From positions 4,490,834 to 4,554,833 of the forward strand of contig JAQFVV010006270.1 of the NCBI GenBank assembly GCA_028023455.1: 64,000 nucleotides of DNA, in the 5' to 3' direction. Both the position numbers and the translations under genes were made by a program. Position 1 is the stretch's first letter. The number at the start of each line of letters is the position of its first letter. The notes under the pieces are model-generated. The model saw only the letters and a list, made by a program, of their open reading frames with translations. It did no database searches and was not told the origin of the DNA. Source of the stretch: Epiperipatus broadwayi. Its lineage: Eukaryota > Onychophora > Udeonychophora > Euonychophora > Peripatidae. This document shows, in pieces, positions 12,050-24,529 of this stretch.

Positions 12050-12180
12050 CTCAGACTTTCAAGCTCCCTACATCTACCCACTCCTTCTTATACAACCGAT
12101 ACACATGAACACATACATGTGAAAAAGATAAATGAATTCCAATATATGTATTTCGTGCTGAACTAGCACTCATCAGTATT
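12050..12180 (-). mobile_element. Hammerhead-containing repeat, solo copy
   Basis: It is homologous to the arms at 60.5-61.5 kb. On the minus strand it reads from the hammerhead core through ATCTTTTTCACATG to a GTCTGAGTTCAAAT end, the same order as in the PLE-linked copies. The copy starts right at the hammerhead core, so everything upstream of the ribozyme is missing. Confidence 0.62.
12139..12176 (-). ncRNA. Hammerhead ribozyme motif (stem I incomplete)
   Basis: The minus strand reads CTGATGA, then stem II GTGCT / AGCAC closed by loop AGTTC, then GAAA, then a small AT-only stem III (ATACATAT) and an A at the cleavage position followed by TTGG. All conserved core bases are present, including the G-C pair at the base of stem II. 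Tiny stem III helices are known in hammerheads of Penelope-like elements. The upstream strand of stem I does not pair well (AAAATA against TTGGAA), because the copy is truncated there. It is unlikely to cleave efficiently. Confidence 0.62.
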
Positions 12181-12302
12181 TTAGAGATTAATTAAAAAAA
12201 ATTTATGCAGTGTTTATAAATGATATTACGGACATCACTGTCACATTATTGATTTTTTCTGAGCATGATGATGATAAGAACCAGGAAACGATAGTTTATG
12301 AT

Positions 12303-12444
12303 GGAAAAAAAAAAGAAAAAAAAAGAACGGAGAAGGAAAAGAAGGAAGAAAAAAAAAGGAAGAAACAAAAGTAAGAAGGAAGGAAAAAAGGAAGGAAAAA
12401 AGGAAAGAAAAGAAAAAAAAATGAAAAGAAAGAAAACTAAAAAT
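12303..12444. repeat. Homopurine tract
   Basis: Almost uninterrupted A/G on the plus strand, built of GGAAGAAAA-like units. It could adopt triplex DNA. The apparent F-rich reading frame on the minus strand is a consequence of this tract. Confidence 0.85.
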
Positions 12445-12559
12445 TTGTAAAAAGAATTAGTAATTAAAAATATAAAAACTGAAAATGCAGTAATACAAAT
12501 ATAAAAATATTTTATTAATTTAACATAACAAGGTACATATAGCAAATTGGTAAAGAGCA

Positions 12560-13390
12560 CATAGCAAAAAAAAAAAAAGATAATGAAAACCTCTAGACAA
12601 GCGTGGTGCCCAGTATTAAAAACTTGTTCAACTATTTAAAAATTACAAATCTGAAGCTTGTGGAAAATATTGCAATGAATGTAAATAAATTAATTTTAAT
12701 CAGTACATAAATACGCATACATAATAACACATAGTTGCTAGATGGCAAGGAAATATTAAGATAATAATAAACAAAAATAAATTATACACAGTTTCTTAGT
12801 TGCGTTAATAATCAGTTACATGCATATTGGGGTTAAATTTTAAATATTCATGTAATTTAGTGATTAGAATTCCAAAATATTCAATTGGACTTAGTTATTG
12901 CAATCACAGAGAAATAATTATTGTTTTTAACAAATTACAAGGGGGGACCCAAAATAACCAGAATTGTTCTCTGGTAAATGCCTGTTGCCATACATGCTTC
13001 TGCTGTTACAAATCTCTTGTGGGGACTCCTTTGCATCAATCTTCCAAATTATTTTACCATGTGAAATCGTGATGCCATGTAGCATATTTTTTCATAGTGT
13101 TTCGCATACATATCACCTTTTTTTGTAATGGCTGAAAAGTTGGAATAATGTGAAATTTTGTTTTCTTTTAGGAAAACAGTTGTACTGCTTGAAAGAGATT
13201 ACAAGAAGGCTGTTCTGAGGAAAACTCCAAGTTTATGAATGATATAATGAAATTGTCAAATTCATCATATCCCAAAAGAGCGTGGCAAATAAAATCCAAT
13301 GACAAAATAATGCTGATAATTTTTTTTTATTGACACAAATGGCATCTTTGTGTTTTTCTGAAGGTTTGTGATGATGGTGTTCTAGCTGTA
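12560..13390. other. AT-rich DNA, no gene seen
   Basis: A short plus-strand open frame at 12827-13072 has no recognisable motif. The sequence at 12945-13060 is slightly richer in GC and could be an old repeat. Confidence 0.45.
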
Positions 13391-13904
13391 TTTTTATATT
13401 GGACTATTTCCATAATCTAATATGTGTGTTGAATGTCTTTAGAAAAGTCTAATTTTAGTTAAATATTCCAAATGCATTCAACTGTTAGTAATATCACAGC
13501 AAACAGGTTAGTATATGCACAACGTTTTGAGAGGTATTTTTCTCCCCTCTTCTTCAAAGGTGTTGCTGGCCTGACCAGTGACAGTACTAGCATGGGATTC
13601 GAACCTGGGTCCTTAGATTCTTGATTATTGTAATATCACAGCAAACAGGTTAGTATATGCACAGTGTTTCAAGAGGTATTTTTCTCCCCTCTTCTTCAGG
13701 TGTTGCTGGCCTGACCAGTGACAGTACTAGCATGGGATTCGAACCTGGGTCCTTAGATTCTTGATTAAGGTGCATATACTAACCTGTTTGATGTGCTATT
13801 ACTAACAGTTGAATGCATTTGGAATATTTAACTAAAATTAAACTTTTCTAAAGACATTCAACACACATATTAGATGATGGAAATAGTCCAATATAAAAAT
13901 ACAA
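13391..13904. mobile_element. Palindrome with tandem tRNA-derived SINE copies
   Basis: The outer arms 13391-13521 and 13770-13904 are inverted copies. Inside, a 142-bp unit is repeated directly (13488-13629 and 13630-13768). On the minus strand each unit has a B-box-like GGTTCGAATCCC within GACCCAGGTTCGAATCCC, then CACTGGTCAGGCC, then GAAGAAGAGGGGAG and CCTCTTGAAAC. The same order occurs in the SINE at 29858-30140. The block is thus a rearranged SINE with a duplicated head and an inverted tail. Confidence 0.7.
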
Positions 13905-14690
13905 ATGGCACCTTTCTCTCAAAATTAGTTCTTATGATCAAACAGTTTATCTACAAGTTCTGAAACATTTACAAGATGTGGTAAAATGCAAACACCCCAT
14001 TTGTGGCAAAGTGCAAGCTTCAGCATGACGAATGTAAAACAAATTTTAATTAAATTTGACATGACTCACCTTATTTACGAGTCATATTCACTCGATCTCT
14101 AACCGTGTCACTTATTTTTATTTTCTCAAATATAAAAAGGCCTCAATTTTTTTTTTTTTTTTGCTGATTTAGAATTCGTGAAGAAGAAAATGGCGCAGGT
14201 ATTAAGTTAAAAGGCTTCACCTTGTAAGTGTTTCTAGACTTGTTTTGTAAGTGTTTCTAAACTTGTTCAAAAAGTGAAAAACATGTTTGGATGGGTGTAT
14301 GGTTTTAAATGGACAGTAAGTTTGAAGGATATAAATTTATAACAACAATTTTTTATTATAAAATTCCGCTTATTTTTACCCCCACCTTGTATGTAAGTCT
14401 TGATTAAATCAATGATTTCAAGTAACAATATTAATAAGATTCTTAAATATAAAATTAAATGGCATTTATCGAGTATAAAGATAAGATGTTTATCGTGATC
14501 AAATTAGGTTTAAAATTTAAATCATGTCAATAATAAATATTTATGCATGAAAAACAAATTAGTCAAATCATTTAATCATAATAGGTGATTATAATTGCAC
14601 CCATGATCATATGAAAATTGCATAATACCATGTCATATTTATTATTTTTTGTGTGAAATTAATATATATATATATTTTCTCATGTTCAAA

Positions 14691-14758
14691 GCATCGGCCG
14701 GGAAGCAAACCCGCAAACCCGGGGGTAACTGCTTGTAAGGCAGTTGTGCTGACCACTT
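14691..14758 (-). mobile_element. Minimal tRNA retroposon, copy 1 (truncated)
   Basis: On the minus strand it has a T-arm with TTTGCTTCC, a GCCTTACAAGC anticodon region (UAC) and the GCCGATGC acceptor strand. The 5' acceptor side is lost after GTGGTCAGC. It is a truncated member of the family fully described for the copy at 54905. Confidence 0.75.
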
Positions 14759-15025
14759 TTTGTATTGTTAAAAATGTACTTTTTCAGATTTAGTTTGGTG
14801 CGATTAGGGTCATATATTGGAGCTGCTACCCTTTTCACATACATATTCAGTCTACCGATAACTTTGTAAATCTTGTGAAATTTATCATTAATACATGTTA
14901 TTGGGTCAGATCACAAGAATAGAAAGTTATCGCTGGATTGATACAAATGTGAAAAGGCATAGCAGGTCTAATGAGTACCAATAATATTTAAAAAAAAAAA
15001 AAACAATTTTTTTAATTCATTCTTT

Positions 15026-15123
15026 TTTTTTATAAATGTCAAAACGTCAGCCAGGAAGTGAACCCCGGGACAACTACTCCTAAGGCAGCTGTGCTAACCA
15101 CTCGGCTACCAACGCTTGACTCA
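15026..15123 (-). mobile_element. Minimal tRNA retroposon, copy 2
   Basis: The tRNA-like body reads on the minus strand from GTCAAGCGTTGG to a mutated acceptor and GACATTTATAAAAA tail. Direct repeats AATTCATTCTTT (15014-15025) and AATTTATTCTTT (15124-15135), differing at one base, flank it as a target-site duplication. The anticodon loop has drifted (TTAGG). Confidence 0.8.
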
Positions 15124-15135
15124 AATTTATTCTTT

Positions 15136-17989
15136 ATATACACAAAATGACTGATTTTCTTTTTTCCGTTTATGCTTTAAAAATAGATGTACCGTTAAGC
15201 TACAACGATTTACATTTTTAATCATATAACAACCTGACCTATTTCACTATTCTTTCCCATTGCTCTATATAAAAAGATTACTCTGGATTATATTAAATTG
15301 TCATAAAGTAAATAAGCTATTGATTGCTGACATTATTATATATCAAGTTTACAACTCCATTTACTTTTTTTTAATGTTGAAGGACATTCTTAATTGATCT
15401 TACCAAAATAAGCAAATCATACACAATCATTAATTAACATTTTCAACTAGAATATAATTAGCTTAATGGTGTAATTCACAAGAATATAGAGACAATGAGA
15501 AAGTGCAAACGATTGTCAAAATTCTACATAATAATTCAACTTCTAATCAACTTTTCCGATTCATGCACCCTTTATACTGATATTTATTATTAATTTAAAA
15601 CTGAAATGGTTTGCAATAAATAGCTTACTTTTTGATAAGATCATTATTAAGCACCTTAAACAAAATTTTGTATTTTAAAATGTATTGGAATACCATCCCA
15701 ATGATAAATAAAATCTCAAAACCAAGTCTAAATTATCTAAATCATTGAGAAACCAAGAAAATTATATTACCCTAACCAACGATAATATATTTATAATTAT
15801 ATATACACACATATACAATAGTCATATCTTTGTTCTCTGCTGCATAAGTTTTCTAATTAATTTGGCAATCACTAGAATATTTTGTTTTGCCGTTTTTTTT
15901 TGTATTAAAAAAATGTTTCCTCAGACAAGACTTCTCTTGCAAAACTATAAACATATGATTAAAAAATATATTGATTTAAAACATTTATTAGAATTATTCT
16001 CAGAAAGAATGAATCTTACCTGTATATCATGTTTTCCACAGTAAGAGATTCATGTATGATGTATTAAAGATTTGATAAAATGTCTTATGTGTTAATATTA
16101 GACTATTAAGCACTCCATAAACACTTTAATTTGCGTTTTAGTTGATTGGAAGTTCATTTTGAAGATATCAAATTTATGATAATTGAAATATAAGAAACTC
16201 ATATTAGGGATAAAAAAAATCCTATTAAGAATTATATGTGTATATGTAATCACTATACTTTTAAAAAGTATTCCACAAGATTCCCAATTATAAATCTATT
16301 AATAAAGAAAGTGGAAAATACTGTTCTCTGAATATATTACTTGAAATATGCAAAGCTGTCTCATATGTTGGTGGCATTCTTAGATCTGAAAGCCTCACAA
16401 CTTCGAATTATTGGTAAAGAACAAATTCAGTAAAACATGAAAAAACAAAATCACTTTTAGAGCATGGCCATAATTAATCTTCATAACAAGCCCATTCATT
16501 GCCTTCCCTAATTTTTCTATTTAAACACATCAAAAATGAATAAATAAAATGGTGAATTATCTATTTATTAATTTAAAAAAACATTCTTTTTAAAATCTGA
16601 ACATTTTATTGAAAGTACAGTATTCTTAATTTTATTGTGCTTATTGAATAAGCCTCTTTGCTGCCTTCATAAATGCAAAAAACAAAATACTTTATGTATA
16701 TATGTTAAAACAATGTAACCTTGCATTGATAGTGAGAGATTCTTGCTAATAATTTGGACTAAGTCTTTTGAATTTTAAATTATACGTGAAATAATTTAAA
16801 GGTAGTTTTATTCTTTCTACGAAGCAAAGCAATTAGTTTTATGTTCTGATACCTAAAACTGTTATCCATATTCTGATTTCTAAAGAATGCAGGTCTTCTA
16901 AAGCTAGTCTAGCTTTATATTATGCAAACCTTTCAGAATAAACTAAATCTGAAAAGAGCTATCCTAAAATTTAGCTTTGTTCTCTGCTGGATGCTTGAAA
17001 ATTACCAGTGTCATAAAATCATTCCCACAAGTTATGATACCACCACCAATAATTAAAACCTGTTTAATTCAGCCATCTCCACCATGGAAATTTAAATTGA
17101 TTATATCTTGCAGAAAGCATTTTAACTTATAAAACATCTTTTTGGAAAGACAGCATACTTAGTGTTATAAGAAGTTGTAGATAATATGTATATTTCCCTC
17201 TAATCTAGAGAATATTCTATATCTTTTCAAATGATAAAAAATAAAAATAGTACTAAACACATTAAAAATAATATAGCAGTCAGGATGTAATATCGTTATC
17301 TGATAATAAAACATTTTAAAACAATGTTAATTCTTGCAATAAGACTTTCACACCAAAGTTAATCCTAAGGAAATTTTTTAAATTAAAGCTACTATAATAA
17401 AAGGACACTTCCCTGTAAACAGGATCGCAATTTTCCTTGCTTTTGACATCTGGCTATTACAATGTCAATTAATCTTCAAAAATAATTCTCTACATTCTGT
17501 AAGATCATAGAGAAAATTAAAACAAGAGACCAAATAGTAGCTCCCATGGGAATATTTAATGATACCTGGGCAATTTACCAGTTGCCTAAAACCTGAACAT
17601 TCCACCCCCAAAAAATCCAAGAACTCTCAATTTATTAACAATCCCTTGCAGCCTCAAGCTCAACCAGGTATCACTGGATGTTTAAACAGAAGATTAACCA
17701 TAGACAACAATGCTGAATATCCATTAAAAAACAATGTATTCATATTGTATTTCTAGTTGACCAATAAATTCTATTTTAAAAATAAAATATTTAATACATG
17801 TACTGCAATACAAAATAAAATGCTTATAGATAAATTCCATTTATGGTAAACGTTCATATTTTTATTACTGAACTACATTAAAATTGAAAGGATAGAAATG
17901 TTTACATTTATCCTCATGTCATTTCTAAAATTAAAATTGTTATTATAGATAATTTGATATTTGAAAGCACTACTTTTTTTTTCATGATT
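15136..17989. other. AT-rich DNA, no gene seen
   Basis: Open frames at 15745-16044 and 17559-17756 are short, with no motif. A small inverted pair GATACCTGG / CCAGGTATC occurs near 17561 and 17665. No host exon could be supported. Confidence 0.45.
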
Positions 17990-18044
17990 TTAGAGTAGCC
18001 AGCCTAACTTCTTTTCTGTTAACCATAATATATATCCAAAACAG

Positions 18045-18240
18045 TAGCAAACTCTCCATACAGTGGTGCCATCCAGTGTAAGCCATAGTAATCAATAGAT
18101 GCAAACTCTCCATACAGTGGTGCCATCCAGTGCAAACCGCCATCCATTGATTGGGTGGTTCTACTGTATAGGTTTGCTACATTTTAACAGCTTGTATAAG
18201 CATACAAAATGGTGATCATCTAATGTTTAGTGATGTTATT
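18045..18240. repeat. Relative of the 11.1-kb foldback, with a local tandem duplication
   Basis: The segment GCAAACTCTCCATACAGTGG with its continuation CCATCCAGTG occurs twice in direct orientation (18048-18090 and 18101-18143). It is followed by an inverted version ending in TAGGTTTGCTAC. These blocks match the arms of the foldback at 11058-11530. Confidence 0.6.
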
Positions 18241-20404
18241 TATAAAATTGTTTTTTTTTTTATTTAAAAAAAAAAGTTAAGCAAATAATTTTCAGTTTAT
18301 GTTAATTATGTATATACTTAATTATTTAAATGATATTTCATCACATGCTAGTGAAATAAAAGAATGTTGCTGTGATATTAAGTAGAAAAATAATTTATCA
18401 TTTATAATATGCAAATAAAATAATTGCATATTTTACTCCTTTTTTAAAAAATAAATGTTCATCGTCTGTATTACTTATTTGAAGTTATTTTCTAAATTAT
18501 ACAGAAGTTTCATTCATACTGATGTTTTATAAAGGTTTGAAATTTTGGCCAAGAAAAACGTTTTTATTGGTATGGGGTGGTTATGTTCCTACAAGGTGTG
18601 AAATGTGGAGCTGAATGCACTTACAGAACACTGATTAAATGAAAGGTGGAGATAATGTAATTTACTGGATACATTTGAACTTAATTTATTTTTTAAAGTA
18701 ATGATTGTTACGATGTATGTACTGAATCAAATGTAAATATAGTTTTTTTTAAATAAAAAAAAAAAATTCATACTGATGAGTATAAAAATTCTATTAAAAA
18801 TATTCTTCTCATAACACTTCCAATCTTTACAATAATTTGAATATATCAATGGTACAAGGAGTTTCTTTTTTGGCGTAGACATTTCAATTAATGCACTTTA
18901 GTTAAGCCACTTCCTTGATCCATAAAACCCTCTTCTAAATCTTGGTAGCTTAATTCTAAATACTTATTGACTAATTTTGCCAATAGCGCATCTCTAAGGA
19001 CAAGTCACCCAGACCCTTGAGATTCCGCATCACAGCAGAGTAATTATCAAAAAACATTTTGTCCTTCTTTATCTATTTATGCTTACAATTTCCTCAAATC
19101 AGTCAGAGCTATATAGAATCCAATCACAATTATGATACCATTACTTTAAAAAAATTTCTCCCCCAAATGTCAAAATGCAACGAAACATATTCTTGGGAGG
19201 TGTTGGTAGCCCTAATTCTCATAGATATTGTGGCAAAATAGTTTATCTCAAATGCACTTTTCTCTCAAAACCTTTATTATTATTTTCTTTAATCAAGAAT
19301 TAAATAGGAACTTTTAAGTCATCAAAATTCTACTCTATTACTGAACTAACTACTTATCAAAACTTAAAAAATATTCTTGTTGAAAACATCAAAGATAAAA
19401 AATATATGTGATTGTTTAATGTAAAAACATTTATCTTTAAAAAAAAAAAAACTTTTTTTCTAACATTAAAAGGTAATAAAATAAAACATTTATTTGAAAA
19501 CATTCATAAAGGGTTTATCTGATAACACCTATGAAATTATACGTAGAACAAAATCGTTCTAGTCAATTATTACTTAAATTAAAAAAAAGTAAATACATTA
19601 CATAAGCATATGAATACATGTTAAGTCTTATTAAACATATTAAAATTGCTACTTTTTAAGATAGTAGAAATTTTGAATCCTTAAAAGGATTCAAAAGTGA
19701 CATGTACATGAAATACAAACTAATCAAAGGCATACTATTAATGGATAAAAGAACTTGACCATAGACTAGTCTAAAAATCTATGATATATTTCATGTAATT
19801 TTCAGTCTTACGTATTCTATAAAAACCTGCTTTTAAGTAATTTTTATCAATGCAATCCCTATATTGGATTGGCTAACCTCATGATCTATAAGTAAAGTGT
19901 ATGGTTTTCATATATGATTCATAATGATTAATCTCTCGATATTTAAAATGTTAAATTAACTCACACAGAAACATTGGAAATGCTCTTCACTTGATAAGAT
20001 AAAACTCTATAGACTAAATGGCCAAATATGGTTTTAATCATTGTCCACATGTTCATAAATTAAACAAACTTATATGTGTTTGAATTGACTAACACCATCA
20101 TATATGTGATATACATGATCAGATTAATGTAAATGGGCCACTACTATGATTTCTGGAATGGGAAGTTATATGTCTTCAATTTCTGGTGATAACTAATGTC
20201 TTAATGTAATTGATATGAAATTAATTGTTTTTTGTTTATATATACAAGCGTAACCTCTGATTTTGTTGATTGGTCTCCTTTGAGATTGATATGTAAATGT
20301 CCTTTTTGTAAATGATTCTTATGGTTTGTGAATAAAATTTCCTTTTGAAAGATCAAAATTAAAATCTAAACTGTGTTGCATTAGTTTATTTTCTACAACC
20401 AGTT
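18241..20404. other. AT-rich DNA, no gene seen
   Basis: Several poly-A/poly-T runs. The stretch 18540-18720 is a little less AT-rich but shows no frame. No gene supported. Confidence 0.45.
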
Positions 20405-20805
20405 AATGACAACTTTAAATTAAACATATCTCAATGTATATGTAAACAAAAGGAGTAAATCACCTTCTTCCAGGCTATGAATTAAAAGCACTCTAAATGT
20501 TGAACAAAGATCAAGAATACAATGAATCCACCTATTCTTGGACTTTATCAACATTGTTGGTAATTCAGAGTGAAATTAATTTATCAATTAGATGGAATGT
20601 GACTCTTAAGTTATTAAACTCATCATCAATTATATGAAGCTGGAGAAAGAATCTCTCTTTTAATAACTTGATGGTAATAATTAAATAAGAGATAATATGT
20701 AAACTTTAAATTAAACATACTCAATGTATACGTACATAAAGGGAGTAAATCACTCTTCCCCAGAATTAAACGCACTCTAAATGTTGAACAAAGAATCAAA
20801 AACAT
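20405..20805. repeat. Direct repeat pair, about 105 bp each
   Basis: 20405-20515 and 20698-20805 are direct copies, both containing AACTTTAAATTAAACATA, GGAGTAAATCAC and CACTCTAAATGTTGAACAAA. The roughly 190 bp between them contains a partial inverted pair around GTTATTAAACTCATCATC. No coding potential. Confidence 0.6.
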
Positions 20806-21044
20806 ATATATATATTATGTGTCAAAACTGCAAACTTAAAATTTATAATAAATATTAAAAAATAATCATAAAAAATTAATATTTTCAGCCAACTAAATGG
20901 AATCCTCTTGAATAAATAGAGTTTTATTCCAATGAAAATTAGTTTCCACAAAATAATCATCACAAATGTGCCTCAATAGATGAATTTTAAATACATTAAT
21001 ATCACAATGATATTATTTTTAAAATGTCACGAAAATTAAACATT

Positions 21045-21055
21045 GGGGGGGGGGG
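21045..21055. repeat. G11 homopolymer
   Basis: Run of eleven G in AT-rich DNA. Confidence 0.95.
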
Positions 21056-21629
21056 ATATATAGGGAACCTCTTCTCTAAATATAACTTAAAGCAACAACA
21101 AAAAATTCCATTATTAAGAAACTGTTTAATTTTGTGATTTGTTTAAATCTTACATCCTACTAGTTTATATCTTTTATTTTTGTAATCACTAGTCCAAAAA
21201 TTATACTTTATTAAAGCATATACAAATACTATTAACTTATAAAATAAAATAAAAATACAAACTTGCCTCATATTATTTTAACTTTATAATTGTGAGGAAA
21301 TAATTTCTATTCATGATTAACAGATAATCAGATAAACATTTGTTTTCATTTTCATATATTTATAAATATAAATATTATGCCTAAATAAATATCTTTACCT
21401 ATGTACATAAAACACTAAAGAACCTCAGAGAGTAACCAACTTTCCCCAATTCATGAAATTGAAATTTGGTTTTCAGATAGCTGTTATACAATCTAATTGA
21501 CTACCCAATTATTGGACAATAATATGAATACTAGGCAATTCCTATCTAAAGTATTAAAAAAATAGAAAAAGAGTTAAAACGCCCATCACCCAGATTTGCT
21601 AACTTGATGAGTAACATTTCTTTGCCTCC

Positions 21630-22600
21630 TCAGTAATGCCTCTTGGGGGATTTCAACATGGCATATCAACAATTTAATAACAAATATCTATCATTATTTA
21701 ATAAGCTGCTCTTATGTGAGGAGGGTTTTTCCTCTCCTTCTTTTTCATTTTACACTCAGACTCGTAGATCTAATGTTCTATATGCCGGAATTGCACCATA
21801 ACTTGGAGGCTAAATTCCAAATGGTGCCATTCTCTGATCACATGGCCATGTTGATCTCCTTGCAACTTGATACATCTGCACCAGGGCCATCTTCTTAATA
21901 AGGCAGACACAACAGAATGGCTTCTCAGATGGGTATATTTCAAAAAATTCAAATTTTATCTCTGGATCCTCTTCATGCATGGTCCACTTTTATAGGGGTT
22001 CTTCATTCCCTGGTTAATACTTGTATGAGGCAAAATAAGGGACCTAATCATCTCATGAAGAAGCTCAATGACATTGCCATTAAAATCAGCCATCTCTCAA
22101 CAACTCATCCGAGCACTCAAGAGATATTACAGCTGAAGTCCCAATGTTGTGATAGGCAGAAGGTGCTTAGCCAATATGTTGCCACAAAAAGAGTGAAAAT
22201 TTTTCTTGCTGGACAAACTAGGCCTGCAGTTACATCCGTTGCGCGATTGGTGCAACAAGGTGGCCCACTTCTGTCATGGTATCTATTGGCAACAAGAATT
22301 TTGGTGGCCCTGACATGCTTGCAAAAATTGATGAATATTTTAGAACCAAGTTTCAGGGTCATCAGTTTGTGGTTGGCGATGTTTGGGATGGTGAGAATGA
22401 CTCACAAAATCACAACATTATCGAGGCAGATAAATTACAGGGCTTGTCCTGAGAATACACATCCTGGGTTGTGCTATCCCTCAATTTGTACTTTTACACT
22501 TAAGTCACTTTACTACTCTGAGAGTTTGTGGTCTGATCGCTGTATTGGCAGGAGAATTACAAAAAAATTCCAGACATATATACGATAGGTCTGGTGTCAT
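21630..22600 (+). pseudogene. Tx1/L1-type LINE, endonuclease end and linker
   Basis: The endonuclease motif LLGDFNM is encoded at 21640-21660. It is followed by EEGFSSPSFSFYTQTRRSN, then a frame change, then KFQMVPFSDHMAMLISL with the catalytic Ser-Asp-His at 21833-21841. The following open frame (21917-22588) should correspond to the linker between endonuclease and reverse transcriptase, but it mixes frames and only short pieces look protein-like. Catalytic residues upstream of GDFN are missing. Confidence 0.6.
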
Positions 22601-24050
22601 ACTTGAAAAAAAAAAGACCAACCCATCAAGCCTTGAAAATATTAGGCCAATTTAAATGTTGCCATTGTTAATCAAAATTATAGAAGGAATTATCAAAAAC
22701 CAAAATTCAAGAACAGCTCTATAAGCATACTTCTGTGCACCAGTTCATACAGAAAGGGTCTTCAACAATTGAAGCTGTGAAGAGGGCTACACTTCTCATA
22801 GAACATGTCCAGAAGAAAAGGAAATCATTGCCTATTATGGTTCAACTTGACTTCACCTTGGCATTTGATTCAGTAATTCCAGCTTAACTCCTAAGCCTTC
22901 TGAGGGAGTATTCAGTGCTGAGGATTTTCGTCAAGATAATAGGCAATCTGATTTTGAACAGAGCAGTCTTTACATACCTAAATGGTAATTTGGGCCCTGG
23001 GTTCAGGCCTCATGTCTCCATTCCCCAGGGTTCACCACTAAGTACTCTCTGCTTTATCACCCACATCAATCACTTGTTTCTAGAATTTGAAGTCTGTTGG
23101 GGATATATGTACCCGAGATCAGGGAGGAGGTTAGGCACATCACCTATGTTGATGATGTGACAGTTTTCCTTCCATCCAGGAAACACTTAACAACACTTTT
23201 AGAATTTTGGATAGGTTTGCATCAAAATCTAACTTGCACATAAATGTTAAAAAATCCTCAACAGGTATGCAGCTCTCAGAAGTTTTTAGGGTTTCCCATT
23301 GCTCTTTCAAAGATATACAACATGAACTTCTAGATAAAACCAAAAAATTAAACAAATTCTTGTCAATAATTAATTTATCTCTGCATGGGAAGGCTGCCTT
23401 GCTTAATATGATAGTCTTCCCAAAAATAAATTATTATCTCCCAGTAATAAAACCCACAAAAGCCTTTCAGAGTAGAATAAATGTAATTTGCTCTAGACTC
23501 TTTTGGAGATGAAAGATTGTGGTGATTAGTATGGCCAGGCTCCAAAGACCCAAAGAACTTAATGGAATAGGTCTGCACTTGGTAGCCATGTTTTACACCC
23601 AAAAAGCCATTGGTATATTGAGAACTATTCACCTTAAGTTTATAAAAGAAAATGTCCTCCATTTGAGCCTATGGACACCTTACCACCAATACTCAGCAAA
23701 TGAATGAATGAAATCAAAGAACATGTATCCAGTGTGGTTCAATTATCACCACAAACTCTGGGGGAAAAAATATTGGGAGACATATCTATACCCTGAATAG
23801 AATATCGGGCCTACAGAATATGGCCTCAATAACAAATCAATTATACAAAAAATCTAGACAACAGCTCCTTGAACCAAAATATATAGATTTCATTATTAAG
23901 GTTAACCTTAACTCCTTGCCTACAAGTAATCCCTGGTCTGGAGAAGATGTTTTTGCAGGCTTGAGGTCCAATGTCATTTATGCAACAATCAAGATGAAAC
24001 AATGCATCATCTGTTTTATGAGTGCTCTTTTATGGGGCCTTTGAGAACCC
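22600..24050 (+). pseudogene. Tx1/L1-type LINE, RT to zinc knuckle
   Basis: Recognisable blocks in order: SLENIRPI then stop then MLPLLIKIIEG; KGSSTIEAVKRATLLIEH; QLDFTLAFDS (catalytic Asp, near 22845-22871) and a stop in VIPA*LLSLL; GPGFRPHVSIPQGSPLSTL; the catalytic ITYVDDVTVF (YVDD at 23145-23156); SNLHINVKKS; KLNKFLSIINLSLHGKAALL; RPKELNGIGLHLVAMFYTQK. The end has CHLCNNQDETMHHLFYEC (23972-24026), a CCHC knuckle in a separate frame. At least three stops or shifts inactivate it. The RPKELNGIGL block and the terminal CCHC favour the L1/Tx1 group over RTE or CR1. Confidence 0.75.
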
Positions 24051-24529
24051 TCGTAGTGAATAGTATTACTAATAACAGCAAAGACATTTATTTTATCACT
24101 TGGGAAAGCATTGAGAAGCACAATTTTCTCAAAAATCAGAATGGCCATCTTCCTTATGTTGGCTATTTGGATTAACAGATGTAGAATTGTAATGCAAGGT
24201 GTGACTCATAAACCCACCCCAGGAAATATTTATTTCAATTATATCTGATATTAAAAAAGTGATAGATTACTGCCTCTGGAGTGGGTATATGGGGACACTT
24301 GGTCCCAATGCAATTCATCAGATGATGTTGGAGCACTGCAGACCTGTGATCCATCAAAAGTTACTTTCTTTGTTACAGACTGCTGACTCTAACAAATGAA
24401 TAATCAAGATTAATTCCCTGCATGAAGTTAATAGTAATCAAACCATATAAAAATATTTATTAAGACTCAGACAAAGTGGGATTGCCTTGTCATTATAGGA
24501 AATTTAAAATCACACCCTATGAAACTAAT

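Larger units (their letters stand above)
21600..24400 (+). mobile_element. Decayed Tx1/L1-type LINE
   Basis: Plus-strand remains of a LINE. Its parts occur in the correct order: the end of an AP endonuclease, a reverse transcriptase, the long post-RT domain and the C-terminal zinc knuckle characteristic of L1 and Tx1 proteins. Several frameshifts and stops break the frame. The copy is 5'-truncated inside the endonuclease (nothing before the GDFN motif is recognisable) and fades out near 24400. Confidence 0.78.

Noticed and set aside
12246-12560. F-rich 104-codon open frame
   Set aside because: Reverse translation of the homopurine tract at 12303-12444.
15745-16044. 99-codon open frame on the plus strand
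   Set aside because: No motif, AT-driven composition and no splice or promoter support.
18771-18800. CTGATGAGTATAAAA as a hammerhead core
   Set aside because: No GAAA after a stem II; a chance match in AT-rich DNA.
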